Shown: positions 41,704 through 50,889 of the stretch, piece after piece | How the letters are laid out: each line of letters begins with the position of its first letter | How positions within the stretch are numbered: position 1 is the first letter of the stretch | Origin: an uncultured Phascolarctobacterium sp. | Lineage (GTDB): Bacteria > Bacillota > Negativicutes > Acidaminococcales > Acidaminococcaceae | Length of the DNA stretch: 64,000 bases | Direction: 5' to 3' | Assembly: GCA_900541915.1 (NCBI GenBank) | Contig: UQLS01000006.1 | Span: 1-64,000, forward strand | Notes under the pieces: model-generated | The model's input: the letters and a program-made list of their open reading frames with translations, nothing else | Told to the model about the DNA's origin: nothing | Databases searched by the model: none | Made by a program: the position numbers and the translations under genes

Positions 41704-43079
41704 TATCCACTTAATCCTCCCCAATCGGTTACATCCTGCAGTTTATTAAAAGCATCACTGGAAGCATCCACCATATCGTCATGAGCTGCATCCGGAAAAC
41801 CTTCCATCTCTGCCAGGTAACTTTCGTTCCAATCACCGGCCAAAAGTAAAACATTTCCCGCCTGCCATTGAGCCGAAAAAGGCTCCGCTCTTGTTATTTT
41901 GTCACCAGTGGGCTTTACGGTCGTAACAGAAAAACCCGATAAATGCTTGACATAGCTTGCTGCTTGGTCTTTACCAGCTTGGCCAGGGTCTTGCGGTATC
42001 GTGATACGAACAAATTTATACTTAGCACGGTCGATAGTAGAAATATTCCGAGTTAGCTGGCGTACCTCATGAGCCGCTCGTTGTACTCGCTGAACATCTG
42101 CTACAATATACATCCCATTATCAAGACGTCCCATCAAAACCCCTGCCGTAGCGTCCGGATTAGGATTATCCGGCGTTGGCACTGTGGCAGCTAAGTCCCA
42201 CGAACGAATCCATGCAACTACGTTATGCGGTATCGCTTCAACAATCTGTACTTGACTGCTCTTGAAGTATAAGCCGGCTGCAGGTTTAATCTTCCAGTTT
42301 CCTTTCAGTAGGCGTTCCTGCTCTACTTTGTTTTGTGCCAGCAGGTTACCTAAATAGCCTGGGTCTTTATCCATCAGTACTTTGTTATCAGAAAGTTTAG
42401 AAGCTATAAAAGTAAAGCTTTTAATCTGCTCGGGAATAATGCCAGGATATTTCAGCAAAAGTTCTTCCTGGCTATCGCCCCATTTTATTTCATCATCCAG
42501 ACGAACAAAGTATCTAATTACTCCGCTTCGCTCTGGAATTGCATAACCTGTATCTTTGTCCCAATACCATTGAATAAACGGCGCTACCCAGCTATCAGCG
42601 TCCGGATTGGTAGTAGCTCTGACATACGGCCGAACACCGCAGGTTGAACGATTACGAGAAAGCAAATAAAAAAACTGACCCGCGGTAAAGTGAGTCAGTT
42701 CATCAAAGCATATCAAGGGTATCTGCGAGCCTTGCCATGCAAATTTATCCTTTTCATATTGTAAATGTGTAAAAGTGATTTTGGCTTTCGTATCAAAGAT
42801 TATTGTTGCTCGAGGACTTCTTACAGGCCTGGTATTCATGTCTTTATACATATTTAAAGCATTATCCCACAGGCCGCCCTCGTTGAATATCTGTCCGGAT
42901 GTTCTACGGAAAATTACAGAGCCGAACTCCGGATTATTGATATGCCGCAGCTGCTCCAATAGTAAAGCGTAGGTTTTGCCGCCACCTGCAGCTCCACCAT
43001 ATAATGCAATATCAGCTGGTGTTGACAAAAACAGCTCCTGCGGTCCAGGCTGCGGTTTTAATATTACTGGCATTGGCAA
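41703..43079 (-). CDS. terL: Terminase large subunit
   Basis: A 458-residue DNA-packaging motor. The ATPase part has Walker A GGAAGGGKT (28-36) and Walker B LICFDEL. The nuclease part has the three acidic positions IRSWDLAA, DPGQAGKD and the C-terminal HDDMVDASSDAF. It packages DNA into the prohead through the portal. It lies 20 bases after the small subunit gene. Confidence 0.95.
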   Translation of the reverse strand: MPMPVILKPQPGPQELFLSTPADIALYGGAAGGGKTYALLLEQLRHINNPEFGSVIFRRTSGQIFNEGGLWDNALNMYKDMNTRPVRSPRATIIFDTKAKITFTHLQYEKDKFAWQGSQIPLICFDELTHFTAGQFFYLLSRNRSTCGVRPYVRATTNPDADSWVAPFIQWYWDKDTGYAIPERSGVIRYFVRLDDEIKWGDSQEELLLKYPGIIPEQIKSFTFIASKLSDNKVLMDKDPGYLGNLLAQNKVEQERLLKGNWKIKPAAGLYFKSSQVQIVEAIPHNVVAWIRSWDLAATVPTPDNPNPDATAGVLMGRLDNGMYIVADVQRVQRAAHEVRQLTRNISTIDRAKYKFVRITIPQDPGQAGKDQAASYVKHLSGFSVTTVKPTGDKITRAEPFSAQWQAGNVLLLAGDWNESYLAEMEGFPDAAHDDMVDASSDAFNKLQDVTDWGGLSG

Positions 43080-43099
43080 TCACCTCTCTTTAATAAAAT

Positions 43100-43876
43100 T
43101 TAACGTCCATTTTCCGGCAAATAGAAGATAATCTTTTCTTCATCACTGCCATTATCTTTTCTTTCTTCACGTTTGCTGCGAATATTATCTAACGCAACAA
43201 TGCACTTCGTTTTCTTCTCTTGTAGCTTCGTTAATTCTGCTTCAATAGGAAGTATTCTCTTGTCTTTAGGTACTGCTCTACTGGTAACTTTTGACAGCTG
43301 AGGTTTAGTGTATACCTCGCCAGTTTCTTGGTTCATATAAAGAAGTTCTGACATACTGGCTTCCGGCAGCAATCCCATATCATCACCGTTCTTATCTTTC
43401 TTATCTTTAATCATCTTAATCATTTGCATTAAACGTCGCTCACGAATGCTGAATAAGATAAGCTGGTCTTCTAACATTCTTTCTTCAAGTCTGTCAGAAT
43501 CAAATATTTCCTCTGCTATTTCCATTTCCTCATCAGTAATACAGTCCCAGTACCGCTTAGAATATCGTCCTGTTTTAACATTATTGATATTTCCCTTTGG
43601 AGCACCATGCCCAACGGCATTTTTATTGCCAGGCGGCGCTCCTCGAGGAAATTTACTGCTTTTTTTCTTCTTCGGGCTGGACATAATGTCCATGTCCTTT
43701 TTGTCCCTTTTTTCAGAAATAGTGTCCACTTCCCAGCAGTCCTCTTTTCGCCACCGCTGTATACTTTTGGTTGATACTCCCAATCGCTTGGCTATTTCTG
43801 TATTTGTCGCTGTTTTATTACTTTGGAGCCACAATAGCCGAGCTTTCTGTCGTTCTTCACTTGGAGCTCGTGCCAC
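43100..43876 (-). CDS. terS: Terminase small subunit
   Basis: A 258-residue DNA-recognition subunit. A helix-turn-helix lies at about residues 22-45 (NTEIAKRLGVSTKSIQRWRK). A basic Gly/Pro/Asn-rich linker with the family repeat GAPPGNKNAVGHGAPKGN follows, then a coiled-coil C-terminal domain that binds TerL. It marks the start of the packaging module. The likely pac or cos site is nearby but not visible. Confidence 0.9.
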   Translation of the reverse strand: MARAPSEERQKARLLWLQSNKTATNTEIAKRLGVSTKSIQRWRKEDCWEVDTISEKRDKKDMDIMSSPKKKKSSKFPRGAPPGNKNAVGHGAPKGNINNVKTGRYSKRYWDCITDEEMEIAEEIFDSDRLEERMLEDQLILFSIRERRLMQMIKMIKDKKDKNGDDMGLLPEASMSELLYMNQETGEVYTKPQLSKVTSRAVPKDKRILPIEAELTKLQEKKTKCIVALDNIRSKREERKDNGSDEEKIIFYLPENGR

Positions 43877-43901
43877 TGCAAGCTCACCTCCTTTGTTTGA
43901 C

Positions 43902-44414
43902 TTACCGTTTTACAAATATGCTGGCTTGAGAATACCGATTTCCGTTACACATCATAGCAAGGAACTCTTCACGACTAAAGTCTGAAAGTCTGAATATCTC
44001 TTCTGCTTTCATACCAGTTTGCTTCTCAATTTCTTTCGTAGATTTTCCATCTGCAATTAGCCTTTTGACAATCGCTTTCATCGGTCCTAACAAATGTGTA
44101 CCACGAGCTCTGTTATGAGTAATCGTTCCATAAACATCCTCAGATTTATCTTTATGGTCTACAATAACAACCGGAACAAGCCCGCCCAGCATGCTTTTCA
44201 ACGGCTCACGTTGAGCTACCGTCCATCTATGAAATCCATCAATAATAGTAAAATCTGGACGTACGACAATCGGCAACGTCCATCCATTAGTCAAAATAGA
44301 CTGCATAAGCAGCTTCATATTTTCCTCTGAAACAACATTAGGGTTATAATCATTCGGCCTCAATTTACCATACGGTATCCACTGCAAACTCTGCAAAGGT
44401 GCTTTAATATCCAT
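43902..44414 (-). CDS. ParB/Srx-fold protein 1
   Basis: A 170-residue ParB N-terminal-domain protein. It has the core pattern KLRPNDYNPNVVSEENMKLL, then GWTLPIVVRPD and IIDGFHRWTVAQ, and a C-terminal HTH-like part (GKSTKEIEKQTGMKAEEIFR). The family includes DNA-binding, nuclease and kinase members. It overlaps the PAPS-reductase-like gene upstream by 11 bases. In E. coli the IbrA/IbrB pair combines such a ParB protein with a PAPS-reductase-like protein. The start at 44414 has GAAGGA upstream. Confidence 0.85.
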   Translation of the reverse strand: MDIKAPLQSLQWIPYGKLRPNDYNPNVVSEENMKLLMQSILTNGWTLPIVVRPDFTIIDGFHRWTVAQREPLKSMLGGLVPVVIVDHKDKSEDVYGTITHNRARGTHLLGPMKAIVKRLIADGKSTKEIEKQTGMKAEEIFRLSDFSREEFLAMMCNGNRYSQASIFVKR

Positions 44415-45543
44415 ATTTTTCACTGTCCTTCTTCCCATTTTTTACGATTGCTGATGAAACAACAATCGACAATGCCCTATATGTACGCAATTTAGGATCT
44501 CCTGCAATCAATGCTTCATACATGCGCTTATATGATTTTTCATCAAAGCCAAAATAAAACTTCATGTATAAAGTCTTATATCGTTTGGCAACGTATAAAG
44601 AATGCTTTGTTTTAAAATTCTTCGACAGATTACTCAAAAGCTCTTCCAATAGCTTTTTATAATCTTTCTTTTCATCTTTAACTAATCGCTTTCTTTTTGC
44701 AGTGCTTCTGCCAAACATCTCACTATCCCAATAAAGAGCTGCTAAATAAGCATTAGGCTCTCGCCTTATAACACGCTCCATCAAATCCGGATAGTATTCG
44801 TTCATCTTTACCAAACATCGAGCTGTATCTATGCTAAAGAACTGTGATATTCTAAGCATTCCTTTACCTATGCCACTTTGCCATAAATACATATATACAT
44901 CAGGAATTTCGATGTTATTATTCTTTAAATAAAGCCATACATCATTATTTTTCCAATCGTAAATAGGGAATGTTTGATACTTTGCATTCATCCCATTATT
45001 TTTCATCCTGGCAAAATTATGCCTTCTTTGCAAACTTTCAGCAGCACGCGTGCCGATGATATTCATCCCAGTACGTAAATAACGAGCAAAAAAATCTTGA
45101 TATGTATCTAACCTTTTTTGCAGCAATGGATGTTCCGTAATAGCAAAAGGCGGCATCTGCCTAACCCATACATCTTTTTTATTTCTGTCCCAGCAAATAA
45201 AGCTTTCATCATTCTCAAGACCATTAAAGCAATTATAGTGGCGGCATTCAATACACCACCACTCAAATTTTGCTCCAACCATTAAAAATCTCTTACGCCA
45301 TTTCAGTACAAGCTTTTCAACACACGGATAAATCGCTTCTTCATCAATGAATATGACCGTAAGCAGCTTCGGAGAAATTTTTCCTTTCTGAATGAGCTTT
45401 AAAATGATATCTGCAAGACATAAACTGTCTTTTCCTCCAGAAAAAGAAAAATATACAGGAACATTATTAGAAAAAATATTGAGTATTCTTTTTTCGGCAG
45501 CTCGAACAACATCAATACTGCTTTCCAATGCTACAATACCCAT
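44404..45543 (-). CDS. PAPS reductase-like PP-loop protein 1
   Basis: A 379-residue protein of the phosphoadenosine-phosphosulfate reductase superfamily, IbrA/DndC-like. The PP-loop is FSGGKDSLCLADI (about 34-46), followed by DEEAIYP and a Cys pair near residue 97 (WCIECRHYNC). The C-terminal half is a long helical domain not found in true CysH enzymes. It probably activates ATP to make an adenylated intermediate in nucleotide or DNA modification, not sulfate assimilation. It overlaps the ParB-like genes on both sides. Confidence 0.85.
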   Translation of the reverse strand: MGIVALESSIDVVRAAEKRILNIFSNNVPVYFSFSGGKDSLCLADIILKLIQKGKISPKLLTVIFIDEEAIYPCVEKLVLKWRKRFLMVGAKFEWWCIECRHYNCFNGLENDESFICWDRNKKDVWVRQMPPFAITEHPLLQKRLDTYQDFFARYLRTGMNIIGTRAAESLQRRHNFARMKNNGMNAKYQTFPIYDWKNNDVWLYLKNNNIEIPDVYMYLWQSGIGKGMLRISQFFSIDTARCLVKMNEYYPDLMERVIRREPNAYLAALYWDSEMFGRSTAKRKRLVKDEKKDYKKLLEELLSNLSKNFKTKHSLYVAKRYKTLYMKFYFGFDEKSYKRMYEALIAGDPKLRTYRALSIVVSSAIVKNGKKDSEKYGY

Positions 45544-46169
45544 ACTTTCTCACCACACTTGGGACAGATAACGTATTTTTGCTGATTTTCGGAATTTTCT
45601 TCTTCAATCACCGCTGCCTGCGGTTGTTCCTGTGGTTTTTGGGTTGTAATACTTTCCTCATTACCAATTTTCCTTTCATTTTCAATTTTTTGTTCAAGCG
45701 TATCTTGATTTTTAGTAATTTCTTCAACCTTTTCCTTTTCTAATTTGCCATATTCTTCAATCTGTTCATTAACGGCCTCGATATCGCCTACCATCATCTG
45801 AAGCATTTCTTCATCATAGCCAGGAATGTCTAAATCCCCAGCCAATTCTTGGAAAAATTCGTCAATGACTTCAAAATTTGAAGAGCCAAGCTCAAAAATA
45901 CGATTATCTGCAATCATGAGCTTTTTCTTTTGAGCTTCTGTCAAATCAGCCATAACAACTACATTGAGTTTCGGCCAATTTAACCTTTTTGCCGCAAGAT
46001 AAAGCCCATTGCCGCATAAAATCTTATAATCGCCATCAACGATTACAGGACGGAGCTGCCCGAACATCTCAAGGGAACGGGCAAACTCCTTAATCTGTAC
46101 TTCGTTATGAAGTCTTACGTTTTTTTCTGCCAATTTTAATTCGTTTACGGATACCTCAATAGTTTTCAT
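45531..46169 (-). CDS. ParB-fold protein 2 with C-terminal zinc ribbon
   Basis: A 212-residue protein. The ParB N-terminal domain (about 1-110) shows VRLHNEVQIKEFARSLEMFG, LRPVIVDGDYKILCGNG and LNVVVMADLTE. A coiled acidic region follows, then a C-terminal zinc ribbon half-site (VICPKCGEKVWV). Its last bases overlap the start of the PP-loop gene, so expression of this pair is coupled. It is the second ParB-like gene of the module. Confidence 0.8.
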   Translation of the reverse strand: MKTIEVSVNELKLAEKNVRLHNEVQIKEFARSLEMFGQLRPVIVDGDYKILCGNGLYLAAKRLNWPKLNVVVMADLTEAQKKKLMIADNRIFELGSSNFEVIDEFFQELAGDLDIPGYDEEMLQMMVGDIEAVNEQIEEYGKLEKEKVEEITKNQDTLEQKIENERKIGNEESITTQKPQEQPQAAVIEEENSENQQKYVICPKCGEKVWVL

Positions 46170-46197
46170 TATTCACTACCCCCAAAAGTGATTTACT

Positions 46198-46983
46198 TTA
46201 TATTTTCTTCAAAAAATCAGCTACTACAGGAAAAACATCAGCCACTTCTGCCAAAAGTGTACTATCAATGCCATGTATTTCCCGCAATGTCTGTTCAATA
46301 TCTTTTCTTACCTCTCGGTAAAACCAAGGATGTGTACCTTGAATAAAGCCATCCGGCCAGTCATAAATCGGCGGCATATCCAGGTTATTATAGTGAATAT
46401 ACCCAAGCAGTAATTCATGCGGCCAGTCTAAAATAGGATTAAACTTTGTTCTACCGTTTGGATCAGAATAAATGTTGCTTCCATTTTTTCCGGAAAAATT
46501 GCCGTCTGCTTTCCTCCTGCCAAGAAGAATAACATCAGCTCCGTATTCATCATAAAACCGATGCTGGATTTTTCTGTTTTCCGGAGATTGTACATCCGTT
46601 CTATCCTCTTTCTTATACAGAAATCGTTTCGGATGTTTTTTCAGCCAGTCCAAATCCTGTCCAGTTGATATAAGTTTTACATTGGCAGGGATATTCTCCC
46701 TAACCCATTTATCAAAAGCAGGATATTCCAGCTCTGTAATGGACATAATACCAACATTAACGCCGGCCTTTCTGCATAATTCTGCCAAAACTATGCTGTC
46801 TTTGCCTCCGCTATATCCATAAATAGGTTTACTGAATCGCTGCAGTTTTGATTTGATATCTTTAAGAGCAGCGGCTTCTGCCTCCTGCACTTCGGCCAGT
46901 GATACATAAGCTTCAGGATTCTTATATACTTTTAGCCAGTCTTCATGCTTACTGAATTTCTTACGGCCAATTATTCTATTCAT
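46198..46983 (-). CDS. PAPS reductase-like PP-loop protein 2
   Basis: A protein of about 261 residues with a PP-loop GYSGGKDSIVLAELC (near 57-71) and the later ISTGQDLDWLKKHPKRF, GRRKADGNF and NPILDWPHELLL segments of the PAPS reductase family. It has a different C-terminal end from protein 1, without a long helical domain. An ATG at 46983 follows the probable upstream stop. It may load a second nucleotide or sulfur-type substrate for the same pathway. Confidence 0.83.
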   Translation of the reverse strand: MNRIIGRKKFSKHEDWLKVYKNPEAYVSLAEVQEAEAAALKDIKSKLQRFSKPIYGYSGGKDSIVLAELCRKAGVNVGIMSITELEYPAFDKWVRENIPANVKLISTGQDLDWLKKHPKRFLYKKEDRTDVQSPENRKIQHRFYDEYGADVILLGRRKADGNFSGKNGSNIYSDPNGRTKFNPILDWPHELLLGYIHYNNLDMPPIYDWPDGFIQGTHPWFYREVRKDIEQTLREIHGIDSTLLAEVADVFPVVADFLKKI

Positions 46984-48345
46984 GCACAAAACACCTCCAT
47001 ACTGTCGCTACTATAACGCCCATAGACGTTGCGAAAATGCAGCCTATAGTTTTATATAAGCTGTCATTTAAAATCGTTCCTGCGGCAAAAATAGGAAGCC
47101 CTACAATCATTGCAAATAAAATACCGTAACATATCCCCTTTTGACTTAATTTCTTGCCAAGTAATGTAAAAATCGTCGGCAACATTGTGGTACTTCTCAA
47201 TGTACCATATACCAAAAAGAGATGTGTTACGGTGATACCAGGAATGTCAGCAATGATAATTCCACATACCAAAAGCACTGCCATTGCTATTTTAATATGC
47301 TTGAGCTTCGTGTCTGATTTTAATTCCGGAACCAATGAAGCAATAGCACACAGATTACTGTCTATGGTACTCAATAATCCGGAAATAATCATAAATAGAA
47401 ACGGAACTGTTACCCATGCAGGAAACAGCTGAGCTACAAGCTCATAATTGATGATACTTTTATCAGCAACAAGCCCACTGCCGGCCGCAATAAAGCCTAA
47501 AATTCCCATTGATAAAGGGACTACTGCAAAGAATACTGTTCCCAAGACAAAAGACTTTTTGATTTTACTTTCTTTGATAGAAAAAGCCCTCTGCCAAAAG
47601 CATTGGTCACCAAACGGACCAGCCATCAGTCCCAATGCTGCAGGCAAACCAAAGCCAAAGAATAATGCAATACCGCTTTCTGAAATAAGGCTGCTATAAT
47701 CGCCACTAATTCCAGATAATCCGGACAACATATTCTGTATGCCTCCATCCATGCTCAAAGCCCAAGGCACAAGCAAAGCACAGGCAGCTAATATAAGAAT
47801 CATCTGCACAGCATCAGTAATCACAGAAGCTTGTATTCCGCTAAACTGCGAATAAGAATATGCAATTCCGGCCAAAATAACCATAGTCGGCACAAATCCT
47901 ACACCAAGCATCCCGGCTAATATTTTGCCACAGCTAAAAGCTGCACTGCCGTAGATAATATGGCTAATAGGCCCAGCTGCCCGATATACACCTTTTTTAC
48001 AGTCTGTGATTGGTACTGTTCCGCCATATAACCTGCTAGTGTCATTCCCTCCGGCATCTGCTGCCGTATTCGTCTGGCAAATGGTACAAAAGCCAATAAG
48101 CATAAAATATTAGGGACCAAAAACCAAAACAATCCTGGCCACCCATTACTATAGGCTTTTTCTGCTGATACAAACAATGCTGGCGCCCATATCCATGTTG
48201 CCGCAATACTCATTGCGGATTTTACCGTCCCCATCTGCCGGTTTCCAACGATAAATCCTTTCAATGAGCTTTCCCTTTGTGTAAGGCAATAACTTGCAAT
48301 CATCATAATTACAAAATATGCCCCTAAAATGATTACTGCTTCCAT
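46976..48345 (-). pseudogene. Sodium/solute symporter (SSS family), frameshifted
   Basis: A membrane transporter of about 455 residues in two frames. The N-terminal part (48345 to about 47930) runs MEAVIILGAYFVIMMIASY to LSTAVQLLAV, and the rest continues in another frame at GKILAGMLGVGFVPT. The shift is near 47928-47932, where one base is missing (GCTG-TGGC). Apart from this the transporter is complete, with about twelve hydrophobic segments. SSS transporters move small solutes with Na+. A transporter in a phage packaging-side module is unusual. AAAGGAGG lies 7 bases before the ATG at 48345. Pseudogene or sequencing error cannot be told apart here. Confidence 0.75.
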
Positions 48346-48389
48346 TATCATTCCTCCTTTAAGCAGTATGTTTACGAAAAAAGGCAAAG

Positions 48390-48426
48390 AAAAAACCGCC
48401 TGCCACAGACAAACAAGCGGTTTTTT
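48390..48426. terminator. Terminator between the DUF4209 gene and the symporter
   Basis: A 10-bp perfect stem (aaaaaaccgc / gcggtttttt) with a 17-nt loop. It can act in both directions and isolates the DUF4209 gene from the module to its left. Confidence 0.75.
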
Positions 48427-48495
48427 CAATATTCAATTTTCGCATCTTAATTGTATCATTTTAGGATATGAAGTGTAAATGAAATAAAAATGAAG

Positions 48496-50514
48496 TCATT
48501 TTTTGACAACAACACTTATAATTTCTCTTTTGTTTGGCACCACTTCTAAAATAGTAGGAGCAGGAATTTCAATATTATTCCTTTTATATTCATTTATTTT
48601 TTCAAACAACATACCCTGAGCCGTTCTTCTAGCTTTCTGAATAGAATCTGCTTCACCATTTAAATTTTCAAAATCCAAAAATTTGTATCTTATTTTTTGA
48701 TTTTTCTCAGAAAATTCTACTAAATAAGATAACAACATCATATCATCGTTATTAAATTCATCCTTAATTCTCTGAATATAGTCTCTATTATCTACAAACA
48801 CATCTACTGTTTTTTTAGAAAAGTACATTAAAAACTTCATAATTACACAAAACAAATAAATTCCATCGCCTCGTTCTGCATCATCTCTATCCAATATTCC
48901 ATGTGCAATTTGGTTTCTGAAATTAGATCCAGCTTTTTCATTTAATAATCCTTTGAAACAAAATACTATATCTTCATCAACAATATCAATTATTTCTTCC
49001 ATTTCTAATAACGACCCTATTGTTTTAACATCAGATGTCCCATCATCATTAAACACATATGGAACTCCGCCCAACATTTTAGCTAAATTTCTAAAACATT
49101 CTTCCATTTGTATTACCAAAATTTGCAGTGCTTCATAGACTCTTCCTGTAAAACCTAAATATACCGCGAACGCTATAGTATCTTGTCTACTCGAAGGTAT
49201 CAATAAGTTATTACTAACTATAAAATCAGTATTTTTTAAATCAAATTCAAAATTAGATCTAATGTATTCTAAAATCCATTTTAATCCAGTATCGCCTAAA
49301 AATCCTTCATGTCTTCCCAAAAAACGATATAAGTGTTGATTTACAATTTCTTCATTTTCAAAATTAATACCTGGTATTTTATAAATACACCTACCATCAG
49401 TATCATAAAAACTATTATTTATCAAATAAGTAAAAGGACAACTATGTACTTCTTCTATCATTTCTTCTCTTAATTTTCTAATATTATAAAATATAGAATT
49501 ATCCATTAAAAAAATCAAACATTGTAACATATTCAAATTTTGAGTTACATAAGTAAAATATTTTCTTTGTTCTGATAAATCAACTTCACGAGTGAAGTGG
49601 CTCATAGTCTTTATAATTTTCTTTTGCTCATTTACTAGTAGTTTTTTAATTCGTTCAAAATCACTCTTACTTCTTGAACCATCATTTTTATATATTTTTA
49701 TTAATTTATTTAAAACATCTATATTCTGATGAATTAAATTGTCATCCTCAAAATCTAATAACTTCTCATAAAATTTAGCTAAATCTAATTTTACATCTTT
49801 AATTTGAGCATTAAGTTTTAAATGTTTTAATAATTCACACTTTACTCTATAGGCTGACTCTACTTTCCAAATATCTTTTTCATCTTCAGATATCTTAATA
49901 ATTCTATCTAATAAGCTAGTAATATCATTTAATTTTTTGTATTTAACTTCTATGAGTAATTCTATAATACTTAGTGATAAGTATAACCTATCTTCACCAT
50001 TTATTGACAATAAGCTATTAAAACATTTATCTAAATACTCACTAGCAATTTCATTACTTTCACCAATACGCCTACACAACTTAACAACTACTTTTAAATA
50101 ATCAAAACAATCTACCCATTCATCTATGTCAAAATTTTTTTCATACAAGATATAATATTCCTTAATTGCTTTTTCTGCAAATGCAAGTGAATTTTTGATA
50201 TACTCCCATAAAAACAAGTTCAACTTTGCAGTTATTTCTACAGGTAGACATGTATAATCAAATGATATAAGTTTATCTATATTATCTCTAGTAAGTGAAA
50301 TATTATATATTTTATCTAAAGTTTCTTGTTGTTCTAAATCAAGTAACTTTTTACTATTATAATCATATTTTAGATCCATAATATACAAAATAATCTTAAA
50401 AATATCTATATCTTCACTTCTATCCAGAGTATTATATTTATCCAAATAAATACTCCAAACATAATATTTTTCTTTTTTTTCTAAAATTTGTTCAAAAATT
50501 TCATTAATCAACAT
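48496..50514 (-). CDS. DUF4209-like protein with HEPN-type RxxxxH motif
   Basis: A 672-residue cytoplasmic helical protein. The first 370 residues are helical repeats without a recognised family. The C-terminal half contains DUF4209-like segments (PFTYLINNSFYDTDGR, then GRVYEALQILVIQMEECFRN) and RNQIAHG at 533-539. This R-x4-H pattern is the HEPN ribonuclease motif, and DUF4209 proteins carry it. HEPN RNases act in many abortive-infection systems, so it is a defence candidate. The gene is A/T-rich and bounded by terminators, as a separate cargo unit. Confidence 0.75.
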   Translation of the reverse strand: MLINEIFEQILEKKEKYYVWSIYLDKYNTLDRSEDIDIFKIILYIMDLKYDYNSKKLLDLEQQETLDKIYNISLTRDNIDKLISFDYTCLPVEITAKLNLFLWEYIKNSLAFAEKAIKEYYILYEKNFDIDEWVDCFDYLKVVVKLCRRIGESNEIASEYLDKCFNSLLSINGEDRLYLSLSIIELLIEVKYKKLNDITSLLDRIIKISEDEKDIWKVESAYRVKCELLKHLKLNAQIKDVKLDLAKFYEKLLDFEDDNLIHQNIDVLNKLIKIYKNDGSRSKSDFERIKKLLVNEQKKIIKTMSHFTREVDLSEQRKYFTYVTQNLNMLQCLIFLMDNSIFYNIRKLREEMIEEVHSCPFTYLINNSFYDTDGRCIYKIPGINFENEEIVNQHLYRFLGRHEGFLGDTGLKWILEYIRSNFEFDLKNTDFIVSNNLLIPSSRQDTIAFAVYLGFTGRVYEALQILVIQMEECFRNLAKMLGGVPYVFNDDGTSDVKTIGSLLEMEEIIDIVDEDIVFCFKGLLNEKAGSNFRNQIAHGILDRDDAERGDGIYLFCVIMKFLMYFSKKTVDVFVDNRDYIQRIKDEFNNDDMMLLSYLVEFSEKNQKIRYKFLDFENLNGEADSIQKARRTAQGMLFEKINEYKRNNIEIPAPTILEVVPNKREIISVVVKK

Positions 50515-50547
50515 TTCACTTACCTCTAATATAGTAAAAATAAAAAA

Positions 50548-50571
50548 ATCCTACTAAAAATTTAGTAGGGT
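50548..50571 (-). terminator. Terminator after the small peptide gene
   Basis: An 11-bp stem (atcctactaaa / tttagtagggt) followed by TTTTTTT on the minus strand, just after the stop codon at 50582. Confidence 0.8.
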
Positions 50572-50581
50572 ATTAATGGAC

Positions 50582-50656
50582 TTAAGCCAACACAACAGGT
50601 TGTGCTACACTGCAACTAAACCAAACTACCATGGTAATTATAAGTTTTTTCATCAT
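50582..50656 (-). CDS. 24-residue hydrophobic peptide
   Basis: A very short open frame with AAAGGA 9 bases before tandem ATG codons. It encodes a basic start (MMKKL) and a hydrophobic stretch (ITMVVWFSCSVAQPVVLA), like a small membrane peptide or type I toxin. The same frame stays open upstream to a GTG at 50797 that lacks a ribosome-binding site (71 residues), so it may instead be the end of a larger, degraded gene. A terminator follows. Confidence 0.4.
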   Translation of the reverse strand: MMKKLIITMVVWFSCSVAQPVVLA

Positions 50657-50827
50657 ACGCATCATTCCTTTCTTAATAAACACACCATAATCAACTAACA
50701 TATCAATTGTTTGTTCGATTGTAGCCTCGGTAATGCACATAATGAAATCTTTTGCAGATTCCTCACTAAAATAACCTGTTTGGACTATTGGCTCCACTAT
50801 TGCTGGCTTAAATCCATTACACTAATA

Positions 50828-50870
50828 TTATAACAAAGGCACTTACAATTTGTAAGTGCCTTTGTTATAA
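50828..50870. terminator. Perfect 20-bp terminator stem (AAGGCACTTAC type)
   Basis: Two 20-base arms (ttataacaaaggcacttaca and its complement) with a 3-nt loop. It ends the PLD operon on the minus strand. Its core is the same as the terminator at 27359-27387. Confidence 0.85.
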
Positions 50871-50889
50871 TCTATAAATTTATCAAATT

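Noticed and set aside
43902..44438. Partition (parABS) system
   Set aside because: ParB-like genes are present but there is no ParA and no parS-like repeats; the partner genes are PP-loop proteins.
44404..46983. Sulfate assimilation genes
   Set aside because: The PP-loop proteins carry extra helical domains and are paired with ParB-like genes; no other cys genes are present.
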